From: Aporrectodea caliginosa
Lineage: Eukaryota > Annelida > Clitellata > Crassiclitellata > Lumbricidae
Assembly: GCA_020284085.1 (NCBI GenBank)
Contig: JACEVL010000469.1
Span: 530,001-594,000 of the forward strand
DNA length: 64,000 bases
Reading direction: 5' to 3'
Positions within the stretch are counted from its first letter, which is position 1; each line of letters begins with the position of its first letter. Positions 29,501-41,714 of this stretch are shown one piece after another. The notes beneath the pieces were generated by a model. The model saw only the letters and a list, made by a program, of their open reading frames with translations. It ran no database searches and was not told the DNA's origin. A program made the translations under genes and the position numbers.

Positions 29501-32500
29501 ATTTTTTGTGTGACATCTTTATTAAGACTAAATGTTTTTAAATTGAATCAAATTTGATCAAACATAATGCATTCATTTCCCATTATTAAAGATAAGATTT
29601 ATGTGTATTTCTATATTGCCACCAATGCCCACCATCTTGCCCCAAGCAGGCAACCAACTTGCCCCAGCATAGGGGCAAGTTGGTTGACTGTTAGAAAATT
29701 TTTGAGATAATTTTTTGCAAACTTGCAAAATATTAGGATGCCTGCTTTTGTGCTAGAATGTAGCCGTTAGTAATAGATACGTTGTGGACAAAAAACTAAT
29801 TGGGTTGGCATCATCGTAGACAATCATTTGTAGAAAAACTGATTTATCCGCCAACTTGCCCCCACGTCCCCTAACACTTTCTATATTGAAGCGGCTTACT
29901 TACTATGAGAAACGTGGCTGTATATATAGCGAGGGACGCGTGACCAGATGGAAATGACAGTCTGTGAAAAACAAGATACTGTAGCTGCAGTAAATTATTT
30001 AGGTATAGAATTGTATATCGAACAAATTCCAGAAATCCATGCATCATTATCATAGTCAACGTCATCATCAAAATTAAATATTCATGGTAGCACAAAACGT
30101 ATGACTGGAATTTCAGCTAAACAAATGAATCATTAATGAACTAACAAATCATTAATAACCTAATAAAATGCTAGTTGCCCTACATTTGTCAGATTCTCTG
30201 TGAAGTCGATGCGGTCCGGTCATGTGCTACAGTAACACTTTCGATCAATTGACAGCCATTGTGTGCGACAGTACAGGGGTTAAGCTAGAGTTCAAGGGTT
30301 CAATTCCCACAAAGACACAGATATTTTAAGTTTTCTGTTCCATTTAGTTCTCCTTATAGCGAACAAGAAAACGAGCAACCGACTGTACACCGTCAGATTG
30401 ACTCAGTCGCAAAATTTCCAACGCTTAGCTACCCTCGGAGTTAACTATTAGGAAAATTGTTCTCTTTCTACATAATATGGTAGTAGTAGTGATAGTGGTA
30501 GTGGTAGTAGCAGTAGTACTAGTATTATCAAAAACAACAATAATGATAGATTAACGTACCGGACATCAAACGTGAATCATTGGCGAACAAGACTCTTGGG
30601 CAGATATTACGATAGGCAACTGAACCTCTACATTAGGTCTCACCTAGCATTAGCCAGTTTCCAGTCGTTCTTCCTCGTGCAGACATTGTCCTCGATGTAG
30701 GTCGATGAAGTGCAGTTGAGGAGTGCCATTTGGTTTGGCTGGCAGACAGACAGGAAGTGAGGACGAAGTCGACCAGTCGTGTACTTTCCAACGTCAGTCA
30801 ATGCCAAGGTAACTGCCGCTCCGAAGAGAAAGACCCCGAAGACTTTGTAGAACCTCACGAAGACCGTCGGAATCGAACAGTTACTCGATACTTTGTAAGA
30901 AATGGACGTCGTAGACTTAATCGACATCCTCTTTAAAATATAATGAATTGTCTCCACAACAGCGATCTGAAATTAGCAGCAGCGGCGCAGTCATCGTCAG
31001 CGTCATGATCATAGTTATCGCCATCATCCGCGTCATCATCATCATCATCATCATCATCACTGGTATTTACAATAATACATCTCTGCAGAACGACTTGAAC
31101 GATTAATAAATTCCAACAAATTACTAGTCTAGGGCCTACCATATCACAAATTCACAATTAACAACAATAGGATCTAAGCTCGTAGCAGGTAGTCAATAGT
31201 AGGCTACTGAGTATTTTGTGGCTTTTTAATAGTGATACATGTGCTACATGTTCAGATCTTCTTTAAAATGGTGCATCTTTTCCATGGTTGTGACTGGCGG
31301 CATAAAAGCAAAGCGATTACGTCAACCTGATATTACAAAACATTGACAGTTGCATTTGGCTTGACTAACAAGATCAGACTGAACGACATAGACAAAGCCT
31401 ACGTAAGTATGAAGTTATATACAATACCACAGCAGATGGAATGAAAAGCAGGCCGCTCATGAGTGCCCCTCCAGAGACGATGTCAGTCTTGTACGGAAAT
31501 GAAATACTGCCATCGTTGCAGAAGAAACCTCGTTGGAAAGGCTTTCGAAAGAAATTCAGTAAAATAGTTGGGAGCATCGCTGAAAAATAAATGAATTTGC
31601 TCACACAATAATTATTGACAACATTGAATTGTACTGTTTACTGCTATGGAAACATGCAGGATATTTTAACCTAGAAACGTCCTCTCCCAGAAAAATTACT
31701 CAGAAGATTCGAACTAACTATAGGTTCTGTTCTGTGAATGTCTGTCTGTTTGTCTGTCTGTTTGCAAGGGCGTCCGCAGGAATTTTTGTAGGGGAGCAAA
31801 GTTTTAAATTGCTGGCACGGAGTCTAACGAGGGTGCCGAAAACATCCGATCCCGTAACCCTCAGCGCTCGCTCCTGCGATTCGGAGTTTGACGCGGATAC
31901 CAATTAGGGTAGCCAATGATTTGACCTGATATGGGACATGTTGTAAGCGTTCTGGGATCCCGTTTTCATCTATATCTGAACGTTTATTTTAAAAACAAAA
32001 GTGCTAAAAATTTCAATGTATTTATATATTTTAATTTTTATGTATCTTGACTAGTTTGGATAAAAATTAAAATGTGAAAAATCATAGTCACTCATTGTTA
32101 AGGACTAAGACGATAATTATATTTTGTATGACTGAAGTCTGATTCTTATTCTTTAAATAACAATTAAGCAATCGTCTGTGTTCTTGTCCAAACGGATTAG
32201 CCTAATCACCGTGTCTATGAATCCGTCTTTGTTTTCTTAAATCTGTTTGCGATGTAAACTCATCATACAGAGGCCTCATAAATGGTCGTCACTGGTTGTT
32301 GAACGAATCCATGTTTTAACCCTCCTTAGCGTACTAATTGATCTTTATAAGGTGCATGTTGTAACAAAGCCGTTATGACCGACGGATAGAATTCTGGGTG
32401 ACATTAGACTTCACTCAAAGTCACGTGGTTCTCTTTAATCGGAAGCCGGAGGCTGTTATAAATGTGATAACATACAACAATACCAGATGCCTGCTAACAT

Positions 32501-32589
32501 TACCCCTTGCAATGATAAATAAAATACGCACCTAAGACATAGCTCATGACGTCAACTACTATTTGCCCGAGCAATTTTGGACAAGCCAT
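26537..32589 (-). CDS. PLPP-B: phospholipid phosphatase (LPP/PAP2); exon 6 tentative
   Basis: Exons on the minus strand: 1, 32532-32589; 2, 31428-31579; 3, 30644-30966; 4, 29904-29961; 5, 27093-27269. A tentative exon 6 is 26537-26587 (acceptor GGTTCAG, VPGSIRRLSDNLNVFY, stop), in phase but unlike the ends of A and C; with it the protein is 272 residues. Motifs: C1 KYTTGRLRP (131-139), C2 SFPSGH (180-185), C3 SRISDYMHHWSDV (230-242), all intact. Exon 2 has KPFQRGFFCNDGSI; an NCT glycosylation site follows C1. The start is MACPKLLGQIVVDV, and an acceptor-like CTCTTTACAG 24 nt upstream of the ATG suggests a 5' untranslated intron. Intron 4 is largely two DNA transposons. Role as for PLPP-A; substrate preference cannot be read from sequence. 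Confidence 0.87.
26748..26855 (+). pseudogene. Inverted copy of PLPP-B exon 1 (premature stop)
   Basis: 108 bases match the reverse strand of 32530-32637 with about seven differences: acceptor-like CTCTTTACAG, ATGGCTTGTCCAAAATTGCTC and a donor-like GGTATGC. A C-to-T change turns the ninth codon (CAA) into TAA. Weaker similarity extends upstream (TATAAGAAACGATTCACAT). It lies on the opposite strand to PLPP-B, downstream of exon 5 and, if the tentative exon 6 is right, within intron 5. Confidence 0.88.
27577..28424. mobile_element. hAT-like non-autonomous element in PLPP-B intron 4 (848 bp)
   Basis: Ends CAGGGCCTACTA and, inverted, CAGGGCCTACTA (12 of 12), flanked by GGAAGAGC (27569-27576) and GGCAGAGC (28425-28432), a 7-of-8 match. 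Inside, 27780-28040 is a tandem array of a ~38-bp unit containing TTCATCAATCCAACTTCTAT. No transposase. Confidence 0.72.
28666..29871 (+). mobile_element. pogo/Tigger-like derivative with CENP-B-type HTH remnant
   Basis: Ends GGGGGCGTGGGGGCAAGTTGG and GGGGACGTGGGGGCAAGTTGG (inverted), bounded by TA at 28664-28665 and 29872-29873. TA is the Tc1/mariner/pogo target site. A short frame (29287-29472) ends EELCEYVIEMSAREF then GMTRQQICAFAYEL, resembling the CENP-B-type helix-turn-helix of pogo/Tigger transposases. No catalytic domain remains. GGGGCAAGTTGG or GGGGCAAGATGG recurs about ten times in both orientations: near both ends and at about 29034-29100 and 29628-29690. It sits about 30 bp inside intron 4 of PLPP-B, just beyond the exon 4 donor. 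Confidence 0.75.
30478..30530. repeat. (GTA)n microsatellite
   Basis: Imperfect TAG/GTG triplets in PLPP-B intron 3. A second short CAT array lies at 31025-31062 in intron 2. Confidence 0.85.
31765..31875 (+). mobile_element. Terminal fragment of a CAxGGGCGTCCGC DNA element
   Basis: Starts CAAGGGCGTCCGCAGGAAT and matches the reverse strand of 38430-38528 (GCAAAGTTTTAAATTG, GGCACGG, GAGGGTGCCGAAA). One end of the same family as 38209-38528; the other end is not found nearby. Confidence 0.65.
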
Positions 32590-32649
32590 GATTCTGATGT
32601 TTCCAAACTTGATCTGTAAAGAGAATTCACACAACGCACAAAATTTTAA

Positions 32650-33770
32650 TGCACTGTAATGAGAATCGCTTCTTATACTTCTGTAGCAACAGCAGAACCT
32701 GCAGAAGCAATTTTGCCAAACATTGTACGATGAGACAACATCAATTTGAATGATGTCAGATGTAAACACATTAATCATTGTCGCTGGCTTTGTTGCCCTT
32801 ATCACTGATGTTGCTTATCGCATTCGTGACTTCCTAGAAGCATTGAAAGACAAAACGTTAACCTCGAAAGTTTGGGAGCATGAACTAGGCACTTTATGCA
32901 ACGTCTTCAAACTGATCATCAGTTTCTGTGTGTTTCGAAAAGCCGAAAGGATTCCTGCGAAAATACAGAACATCGTCTTAGACTAGTAAAAACCTTGAAA
33001 GAAACTTAGCCTTATTCTGGAATGTTCCGCTGGCAGAATAAGACCCCATCAGAAGCAAAAGCTGAAACTGCCCTCTTGCCTTTGAGAACTGATGTTGCAG
33101 ATAATTTTCCGATTGAATTGAAAGAAGGGTTGCGTACACTTATCCTGCACAATAGTGTGGCTCTTATTTTCTTATTTGAAAAATTTGTAACTCTCAACCC
33201 TCCACTGGTTTTATTTTAGGAAAAAATATTTTGAGTACAATTTGCAGCAGATAGAACTGCACTTAGAGGGCTCTCGAACAAGACCCAGAAATGTTTGCTC
33301 TTAACAGGCCAAATATCTACCGTCTACGAGCGAAGAAACAGAAAAGCAGTGATGCTGGCATCGTATTGTATAGTTTGATATTAAAAGCTGTTCTGTATTG
33401 GTTCAAGACTGTTAAATAAACAGCAGTTTCATTGCAGCTTGATTTCATGCATGACCTAGTGAAACTGATGGCAACATTTTTACTTCTATCAGTTACGCTA
33501 TATAGATAATATGGCTAAACTTTATGGCCGTTGAGGCGTAAATATTACAATTTTTGCTTAAAATTTGCACATTTCAAAAATAAATAACATCTCGAAAGGG
33601 TGAGACTTAGAATTGCTTTGCGTTTAATTTTCGCCAAGTGTAGCACTATTACGACCCAATGAAAATTGGGTCGTAATTTTTTAATTGCTGGATCTAGATT
33701 ATTTGCTTGTACATCGTAGGTCCAAAGAGGGGCGTTCAACACCAACGGTAGGATTATAATCGTTTAATTA
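32650..33770. other. Spacer upstream of PLPP-B with short open frames
   Basis: Two plus-strand frames of 65-78 codons (32750-32986 and 33022-33219) look protein-like in composition, the second with LLPLRTDVADNFPIELKEG. I recognise no family; a decayed transposon is possible. 33648-33677 is a perfect 13-bp hairpin (ATTACGACCCAAT, loop GAAA). No promoter of PLPP-B can be assigned with confidence. Confidence 0.35.
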
Positions 33771-34159
33771 CTTCTATCCGGAGAACGCAGAAGCCAATAA
33801 AATCGAATCAAGGGATGATGTGAAACCTGTCAACCGACACACTAAGGCTGAAGCTGGCAAGGGTCGATTATGACGAAGAGGCCGTTTACGCCTTAGCGAG
33901 GGAGGAGACAGCTCTTGTGGGCGGAAATAGTGGCAACAAGGAGAGATAAGCCGAAGTGAGCACGCAGCGCCAGAAACGCGATCGGGTATGACATTGAATT
34001 TGTGAAACAAAATATGATACAGAGGAGGCTGGATGCTTGGAAGAAATTGAATGAGAAGACAATGAGGAGGAAAGAAAAGCTAGAGCTGCAGGAACTTCCT
34101 TTGAGGAAGATGGGGCTTTGAGCAACAGAGGAAGATTAAGGCAAAGAATTTCGACAGGA

Positions 34160-34505
34160 ACATGTGGCCACAGAGCTGACCAAAATGGAGGTAGAAGAAG
34201 CGAAATTGGAGTCAGAACGGGAAACAGCGCAGTGGGTTAGGTTCCTAGAATTAGAACCAAACAAGGCAACTCAAAGCCACAGATACAAATTGTTTCAGAA
34301 ACTGATAGGGACACTAGGGCAAAAATTCTTCAATGCAAGAGTTGTGAACTTGTGGAATTGTTTGGATGATAGTGACCTTCTGTCTCAGCGGACACTTTTA
34401 ACAGCCCTTTACAAGCTCGGGAAATCGGCTAATCAGCATTCCCGGTTAACTTGGAGCGGTTCTAGCGCAGATTGCATGTGTTTTCTGAACCGCATAAACC
34501 GATGT
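34160..34505 (+). mobile_element. Probable LINE C-terminal tail
   Basis: A 115-codon frame contains RYKLFQKLIGTLGQKFF, then NARVVNLWNCLDD. The FF--RVVN-WN pattern is the usual end of Jockey/CR1-type LINE ORFs. The N-terminal half is acidic and coiled-coil-like and not typical, so a host exon is not excluded. Confidence 0.4.
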
Positions 34506-34511
34506 GCATAA

Positions 34512-37240
34512 GCAAGATTATCTTAAATTCGCAATAGACGGTTGACGTGTTCTAAAGTTATGTCTATGTTCGGATTCAAGTCCTACAATTCAATAAAACT
34601 ATGTTGCACATTAAACTAAGCTTAACACTTAAAAACTATACAGGCATATTGGCCTTTACTTCGGAACGCGGCATATGACAATAGCTATGCTAACTGTTAG
34701 CTCGATATACACATGCAAAGTCTACACAAGCCAGTTGTATACGAAAGAAAGTGACATTTGCCGGTGGCGCTAAGGCCTAACTGTTGGCATGCATATCCGT
34801 AGTTATATTGCAGGCCAATGTCTAACGCGTAGACCATAATTCAACTTTTAAGAACTACTATGCAGAATATTTTGCTAGCCGTCGAACTCAAGATCTATCC
34901 GCTGCAGATGAATCGATTTAGATTAGAATGTAGTGCAAAGGCCATGCCAGATGAGAACGAGAATCTCACTAATGTAAACTCAATAATTATGTTTGCGTTG
35001 ATTTGTATTGCACACTAAATAAATAACTGCATGTAGATAAACTATAATAGGCCTATGGTTATTTAGGTAAAGAAATCGAATTTCAGTCTATAAATTCTAC
35101 GGTGTCAACTCATGTCCCACCAGTAGACCTATCTATCTATCGGCTGAATCGGTTGTCTCCAGAAGAACAACCGACTTGTTAAAATAAATTGTTAAACTGA
35201 ATACTAAGCAGAACAAGCAAGTTGGAACAGGTAGGTTCATGTCGAATTGTGAAGGTTTAGAGAACTAGCACGCAGCATATCTGATTATCCGAATTGATAA
35301 GGTCCCAGAGAATAGAGTAGGCCTAGGAGTGCAATCAAGTTACCCCGCAGTTGTTACTAGTTGCTTTCTATGCAATAGCTAACGCCCAGCTTCTACTTCT
35401 GTATTGTACGTAATATGAAATAGCTCACGCTCAGATTTGTCCAGACTGAGCATAAATGAATGCTTCTTCAACGCTATTATAGTCGGCGTAGTATAGTTTA
35501 ATCAAATCCCTTTCGTGTAGCCTATAAGCAGAGATATCGCCACCAACCGATAAGTGTATTCGCAAAAAAGTAGCCTAATAGCTCTATGTTATAATTATAT
35601 CTCTAGACCTTACACAGCGTTCACCTGCCAAGCACCACTAGATGGCCTTTTAAAGTGTAGGCCTAATGACAAGCAAGACCAGTCGGGTTGGTTTCATGTG
35701 CGGTAGACTTAACAGACGGCCAGCAGGCTTAGCCTACTCAGTATAGATAATAAGTTAGTATTCTGTCTCAAACTTACCTGATCGCACTGACCGTCAACAC
35801 CCAGAAGTAAAGGAGACTCAGTAAGGTTGTATGGTTGACCGGGAGCTCAGCCTTGCACTTCTTCACTGCAATTCCGTTAGTTCGCGATGAGTGTACAAGT
35901 GGTTTATGACCTCACATATCTGCGCCAAGCACATCCATTGAGAATGACTGAATTTGGCAGCTGTGAAACTATTTAGTAGCCGACAGTTGATAGCAGCCGA
36001 CTACTAAAATCTTAGAAGACTAAGTCACAAGGATTAAGCATGCGACAGACCTACGTAGGGCCTACTTTGTACCATACAGAACAGACACATGTGAGCGATT
36101 TATACTGGACAAAGAGTGGGCGAGGAACTCAACTGCAACTCCAGATACGAGCAGAAGCGGGTGTATGGTGCAGAGGTCACAGTTAAGAAGACAAACAATG
36201 GACAAGCCGTATTCATGAAATAGAGACATTCACAGGCGTGTGCACACAAGGGGCCAGAGATCCATGAATCCCATTATACACAGTTTGGTGTGTAATTCTA
36301 CGGGTTAGTTATTTTTGGGTGTTGCCTGTCTGTGTGATCAGGTAAGACCCGGTGGGAAGCAGAGAATAAGTCAATCGATTACTCAAAGACTGAGAAGAAG
36401 CAGGTCCTGTTTAAGCAGTTGAACTCATGTGGGGAGGAGTGAACACATCAAGAAAATCGCGACGAACAAAATAGGTCTCCACAAATTTAGAAGACTCGGA
36501 AACGCCTGTCTAACTCTGGACGACTAATAAAGTTCGTCAAAATAATTGTTGGTATGAAGCGCAATCTTTTTCACTCTTCTTTTTTCTGGACAGCTAATGT
36601 ACACTCGTCACTTTCAAAATGGAGTCGATGCCTTTGCAGACATTGGTCTTAGTCAGTCATGATAAGTACTCTTTCAGGGCTCCATAGATTTACGTCTGCA
36701 CTCTAATCTTTGCGCCTTATAAATAGGCTGACGCTCAGTGGTGTCAACAGATCGGTCTAGTGACAATAGAAAAACGTTACATGATCGTCACTGGCTAAAG
36801 GTTAAAATAGTCAGTTCATAAATTCGTGTAATAAAAGCTACATGTGGTAGACCTATGTGGTGTATGTCTACGCTTAGAAGAACAGTGATGTTAGATAATT
36901 CTTCAAAATGTCACTGTGCCACTTAGACCTTGCTTCAGTTTAGCGGCTAAACTGAAACAATGTTTAAGAGGCACATTGAAAGACTTATAGGCCTACGGTG
37001 AGACGACTACAGGCCTGCGTACGCGCATTTCCAGGGATAATTGAAGACTCCTATCAAGTACTTTGAAAATGAAGAAGCTCTGATTGGACAAAACGATCAA
37101 GGAGACGAGATGCCACCTACGCCTTATTATTAATTTGTAAATTTTATCTGGCTCTGATGTAGGCCTATAACGCACAAGGCACCAAGCGATGGCGCACCAA
37201 AACAAAGCCTTAATCAGGTCAATATCTCCAGAGCATCGAT
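34512..37240. other. Long intergenic stretch without recognised features
   Basis: About 2.7 kb with many TAGGCCTA-type words, no open frame over about 70 codons, no inverted repeats with target duplications and no RNA gene that I can see. Confidence 0.6.
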
Positions 37241-37699
37241 CTATAAAAAAGATGGAGAGGCAGCCTGGTATGGTGAATATACAATTTGAAAAGGTAAGTC
37301 TCCAGTTGACAACGAAATGAGTAAAATGACATGATAAAACGAACCAGCAGAACGATTAGACACACGTATGTATGCAGTTGCAAAATCTTCGTCCAGCAAT
37401 TGAAAAAGCTTGTGCACCAAGCACAGTTTATCTTTGGTATGACTAGAGAAAGAATCAGATAACCGTGTTGAAAATTCCGCCGCTGCTCGTACTCTGGCAG
37501 CGCCAGTCCGTAGCCTGAAGAAAGGAGGAGCCACCAGCTGAATAAAGGTTTCGTTTGGGATAATTGTGGGCATTCTGGTAGGGTTCAAAGCGAACTTTCT
37601 TTTAACAGCAAAATCATTGCTTTCCGCTCCAGAGCTACTGTAACAGTTAAGGAGCATCCATAAAGAACGTCTGCAATGAGGGGATCGAGGGAGGGTCAT
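37241..37699 (-). other. Unassigned 152-codon open frame
   Basis: The longest anonymous frame in the middle of the window. The translation (including FIQLVAPPFFRLRTGAARVR) matches no family I recognise, and no flanking splice sites or neighbours support it. Either a decayed element or chance. Confidence 0.2.
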
Positions 37700-38208
37700 C
37701 CAATGCGGGCAAGGGGAATGGAGACTATGACCAGTGCGAACGTCCGACCTAAATTGGTAGGCTACATAGTTATTTCAGTGCAACCTGTGCCGTATTAAAA
37801 ACCTATACCATATAAAGAACCAATTAACCACCATGAACTGCCATCCGATGGATGGTAGGCTACTACTACTAAGGTACCGGTAGGCCTAGTCTGTTCTGTA
37901 TTGTATTGTGTTGGTTCGTCGTTTGAAATGCTTTGTCGCTAGTGTACTGTTTGACATTTTAAATAACATGCTTTTTAATAACATACAACAAGTAGTTTAT
38001 TAATGACGTTATTCACGATGTTGGTGTTTTATTTTGTTCATTGGTGTTGGCATGCGGACGTCCGCAAAGTGGTAGAGGATGGGCAAAGCTAAATGCGAAC
38101 AGATGCGGACAAGGGGAGGGAGGGGTCCAAATTAGGTCATTTCTGGGACGACCTTTATGACTGACATCAGGTTCGGTTACTCCTCTTATCATTTTAGATT
38201 CATAGCAT

Positions 38209-38528
38209 CATGGGCGTCCGCAAGGGAAGCAAGGGGGAGCATTTGCCCCCCCCCCCACGGATTTTGCGCATATTCTAAAAAAATAAAATCTTCTGATTAT
38301 TATTATTGTGATAATTGCAACACGATTGTCAATGCGAAAAAATACTTAATTATTTAGGCAAGACCTTGACCATTATTTATTTTTAAAGTTGTTACGTGTT
38401 CATGAATACCCGGGTATGCAAAAACCTCAGTTTGTGACGCGATCGGTTGATTTCGGCACCCTCAGTAGTCCCCGTGCCAACAATTTAAAACTTTGTTCCC
38501 CCAACAAAAATTCCTACGGACAGCCATG
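38209..38528. mobile_element. Short DNA transposon, hAT-like, 320 bp
   Basis: Ends CATGGGCGTCCGCAAGG and, inverted, CATGGCTGTCCGTAGG, flanked by CATAGCAT (38201-38208) and CATAGCAA (38529-38536), a 7-of-8 duplication. Contains a 13-C run and no ORF. Family member of 31765-31875. Confidence 0.65.
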
Positions 38529-38599
38529 CATAGCAAGTCGGACGTCCGCCAATGTTTCAACAGTCCACGCCTTCATCATGACCAATACGTGGAGCTTCA

Positions 38600-39475
38600 T
38601 CGCCTAGGACATCTCTGTGTGAACAAGCGTTTGCTGACTTCTATGCTTTCATTGACGACGCTCTAAACCGCTTGTTGGAGAAAATAGTTGTGAGGAGTTA
38701 CTTTAACCAAATCATCACTGATCCCAAGGCAAATTCTACCCTTAATGACCAATACGTGTTTCGGCCCTCTGGCTTCACGACATCCACCATGGAATTCTAA
38801 ATATGTTGCACGATGAACCCTATGTAGCCTACGTCTTATCTCGCTAGACTTCTCTTGTGCCTTTGACACGGTTAGGCACTCTATCTGAGCAACTTGCTCT
38901 ATAGACATTACCTGACTTCCTGCATAATTGTATCTTATCCATATTGCAAAACCGACAGCATTGCACTAAATTTCACGGCAGTCTCGGCCTTATGTCCGAT
39001 AAATGCTAGTACATGTATTATACAAGGCTCTGGACTCAGGCCGCCTAACTTAGTGGTGGCTATTTCCGGCCTGAAACCTGTGCACTCTAGCAATAGGTTG
39101 CTTAAATACGCCGACGATAGCTAGCCTACATTCTGATTCCAGCGTCCGCTACAGCCACCACTTCCTCTGAACTTGAAAATGTCGCCAATTGGGCACTTAA
39201 TTACCGTACTTGCAATCTTAACTCAATAGCAGTAAATCTGAATAGATGGTATTTAGCCGTCCACGGTCTAAGTTACTTAATCTCCCCTTTCCCTCCCCTC
39301 TCTATAGCTTACCAGGAATGGATAGGGTGTCTGAGTCTGTTATTCTAGGGGTAACCATTACGGATAGCCAGTTTGTTACCCCCATATTGAATGGATATGT
39401 ATTAAGGTTAGCCAATATCGCTCTATATGCAATAGGCCTGTCCTTGTCCTTGTACTGTCAGTTCCTTGAACTCTA
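38600..39475 (+). mobile_element. CR1/Jockey-type LINE reverse transcriptase, degenerate
   Basis: Across three frames: VVRSYFNQIITDPKANSTLN, DQYVFRPSGFTTST, VLSLDFSCAFDTVRH (palm motif A region), LLKYADDS (active site YADD), ATTSSELENVANWAL and SVILGVTITDSQF. Order and spacing match CR1/Jockey-type polymerases. Stops and frameshifts throughout. Abuts an oppositely oriented LINE at about 39400. Confidence 0.85.
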
Positions 39476-40471
39476 GCGACCGTCATGATCAAGCCTCTCC
39501 ATTTCCTTCTGTCCGCCGTCGCATCTCTCAGTTCTGCAAAATTCATTCCAGTTGTTTCATTTATCTCGTCCATCCACTTTTTCCTTGGTCGTCCTTGTTT
39601 TCTCCTTCCCTCTCCATATGCTAACATCATTTCCTTTCCCAATCCATCTGATCGCATGACATGTCCAAAGAACCTCAACTTTGCTCTTAGCACTGTTTGT
39701 TGTAGTGTCTCTTCCTTCTCAATTCCGATACTCATGCGCACCCAATCGTTGGTCCTTTTCTCTATCCATGATATTCTCTGCATCTTCCTCCATATCCACA
39801 TTTCGCATGCGTTAATCTTTTTTCTCATTTTCTTGGTCATTGTCCATGTCTCGCTGCCGTATGTTATTGTTGGTATGATCAGAGCCTTCACCAATCTTTT
39901 TTTCGTGTCTATACTCACATGTTTCTCCTTCCATATTTTTTCCAGACCATTCATTGCAGCTTTTCCTATCGCCACTCTACGATTTATTTCCATATCACAC
40001 TTTCCGTCTTTTTCTATTACTGATCCCAAAAACGTGAAGATAGCTACCGTTTCTATTTCCTCTCCGTCTACTTCAAAACTGTCCTCCTCCTCTGTTGTCA
40101 TGATCTTTGTCTTCTTTATATTGAAGTAGAGTCCTGCTTTCTCACTTTCACTCTTGAGCCTTTTTATCAGTTCTACCAAATCGTTTTTTACCCGCCAATA
40201 GTGTTGTATCATCAGCGTACATGTATCTCAGATTGTTCATTGTTCTTCCCGCTGTCTTTATTCCTTCCTCAGCCTCATCCATTCCCGCCTGCCTCATTAT
40301 TTTTTCAGCGAACATGTTAAATAGGAAAGGAGACAGAATGCATCCTTGCCGCACCACTCCCTTCCTTATCCTGAATCTGTCAGTATCTCCATATTCAGTC
40401 CTTATAGGCCTACGTGTCCTTATTGCCCATGATGACAAGGCTGAAGAAACGTTGGGTTGAAATAAAAACAC
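39376..40471 (-). mobile_element. LINE reverse transcriptase C-terminal half, one frameshift
   Basis: Frame 1 (40471 to about 40190): KGVVRQGCILSPFLFN then NNLRYMYADDTTLLAG, i.e. the active site. After a frameshift in the T-rich run near 40185, frame 2 (40212-39376) continues through NDLVELIKRLKSESEKAGL, TFLGSVIEKDG, TYGSETWTMTKKM, RWFGH-like FFGHVMRSDGLGKEM, KQGRPRKKWMDEINETTG and RRKWRGLIMTVARVQ. This is the thumb and C-terminal region of an RTE/L1-like element with endonuclease upstream. 278 codons remain open in frame 2, the best-preserved LINE piece here, but it is 5'-truncated. Confidence 0.85.
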
Positions 40472-41420
40472 CAGAACAGCAATCTAACAGCACAACCAAA
40501 TTGTCAGGTAGGCCATAGATGGTCATCCCTCCAACCACTAACCATGCTCGGTGCTTAATACATTGACTTCACCAGGCCTACCAGCGCCACATTGTGGCAC
40601 ATTCATACCATCAAGCTCTAGTCTACAGAAAATCACCTTAGGCTACCCATTAAGTTCTCACAGTTATCAAACAACAAACACGCTACAAAAATTGCACACA
40701 CTAATTAATTTAATATAATTTACAATGGCAGCAGCATCTTCTTTAGGTAATGTCACTCAAAATTTAAACACAGCCATTTTCACAGCATCATGAAAATAAA
40801 TGAATAAGATACCAGGATATTTTCAAGTAAAAGCATTTATTGTGCCTTGTTACTTTAGGAAAGCAAAAATGCAAGCCACAGCATCCAACTGTTTCACATC
40901 TATTGTCTTGTTTACAGTTAACATCAACAACCCGTTGTCAGATCACCACTATCTATGGAACAGTTCTTCATAAATCTATCTACATGCACTTGAACTTTGA
41001 AAATTCCACTAAAGTTCCAGAAAACGACTAGTCCAATAATAGCAATAAACAAGTTTTCATGTGACAACACAAGAAATCATTCAGTTCCAAGAGTCCGTGA
41101 AGAAAGGACAACTATGTAATCAACCTAATAAAAAAAGCTATAAAAGCCAAAACTTTGTATTCTCCTTTACTGTAAAAACACTGTGACTGTTGAACTCCTT
41201 AAGTTACTCCAGATACAGTTTTACTTGTGAGCCAAGCATTCGTTTCTGTGCCAGAAAAGATACAGCACTAAATCACAGGCATTCAAAACTTTAAGTGAAA
41301 GACTGGCTAACGATATGATCCAACTCTAGTTAAATTCAATTTTACATTTAGGCCAACTTAATCTTAATCCTCACTGCCTAAGTACAACACAGGGCGCCTG
41401 GTTAGGTCGGTCTATAATTC
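40472..41420. other. Intergenic AT-rich sequence
   Basis: No gene or element recognised. A TA/TATG microsatellite follows at 41428-41560. Confidence 0.6.
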
Positions 41421-41714
41421 TATATAATATTATTGTGTGTATATATGTATATATATATATATATATATAATATTGGTATATATGTATATATCTGGATATA
41501 TATGTATGTATGTGTATTTACATACACGTATATAAGTATGTGTGTTGTGTGTGCGTGTGTGTTTGTATGACTGTCTATACATTCAAATAATTATGTGCAA
41601 GGGGCTAGAGCCATATGCCTATTATCTGCCTACTACCTACCTACTACCATCAAACCCTACCAAATATATACCCACATTTGTTACTACCTGATTACCGGTA
41701 GATAAACCATGGAT

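Noticed and set aside
30240..30320. tRNA-like B box (GGGTTCAATTCCCAC)
   Set aside because: No acceptor stem or A box at proper spacing; at best a decayed SINE head.
39485..40129. 214-codon plus-strand frame rich in Ser, Phe and Ile
   Set aside because: It is the antisense shadow of the LINE reverse transcriptase on the minus strand.
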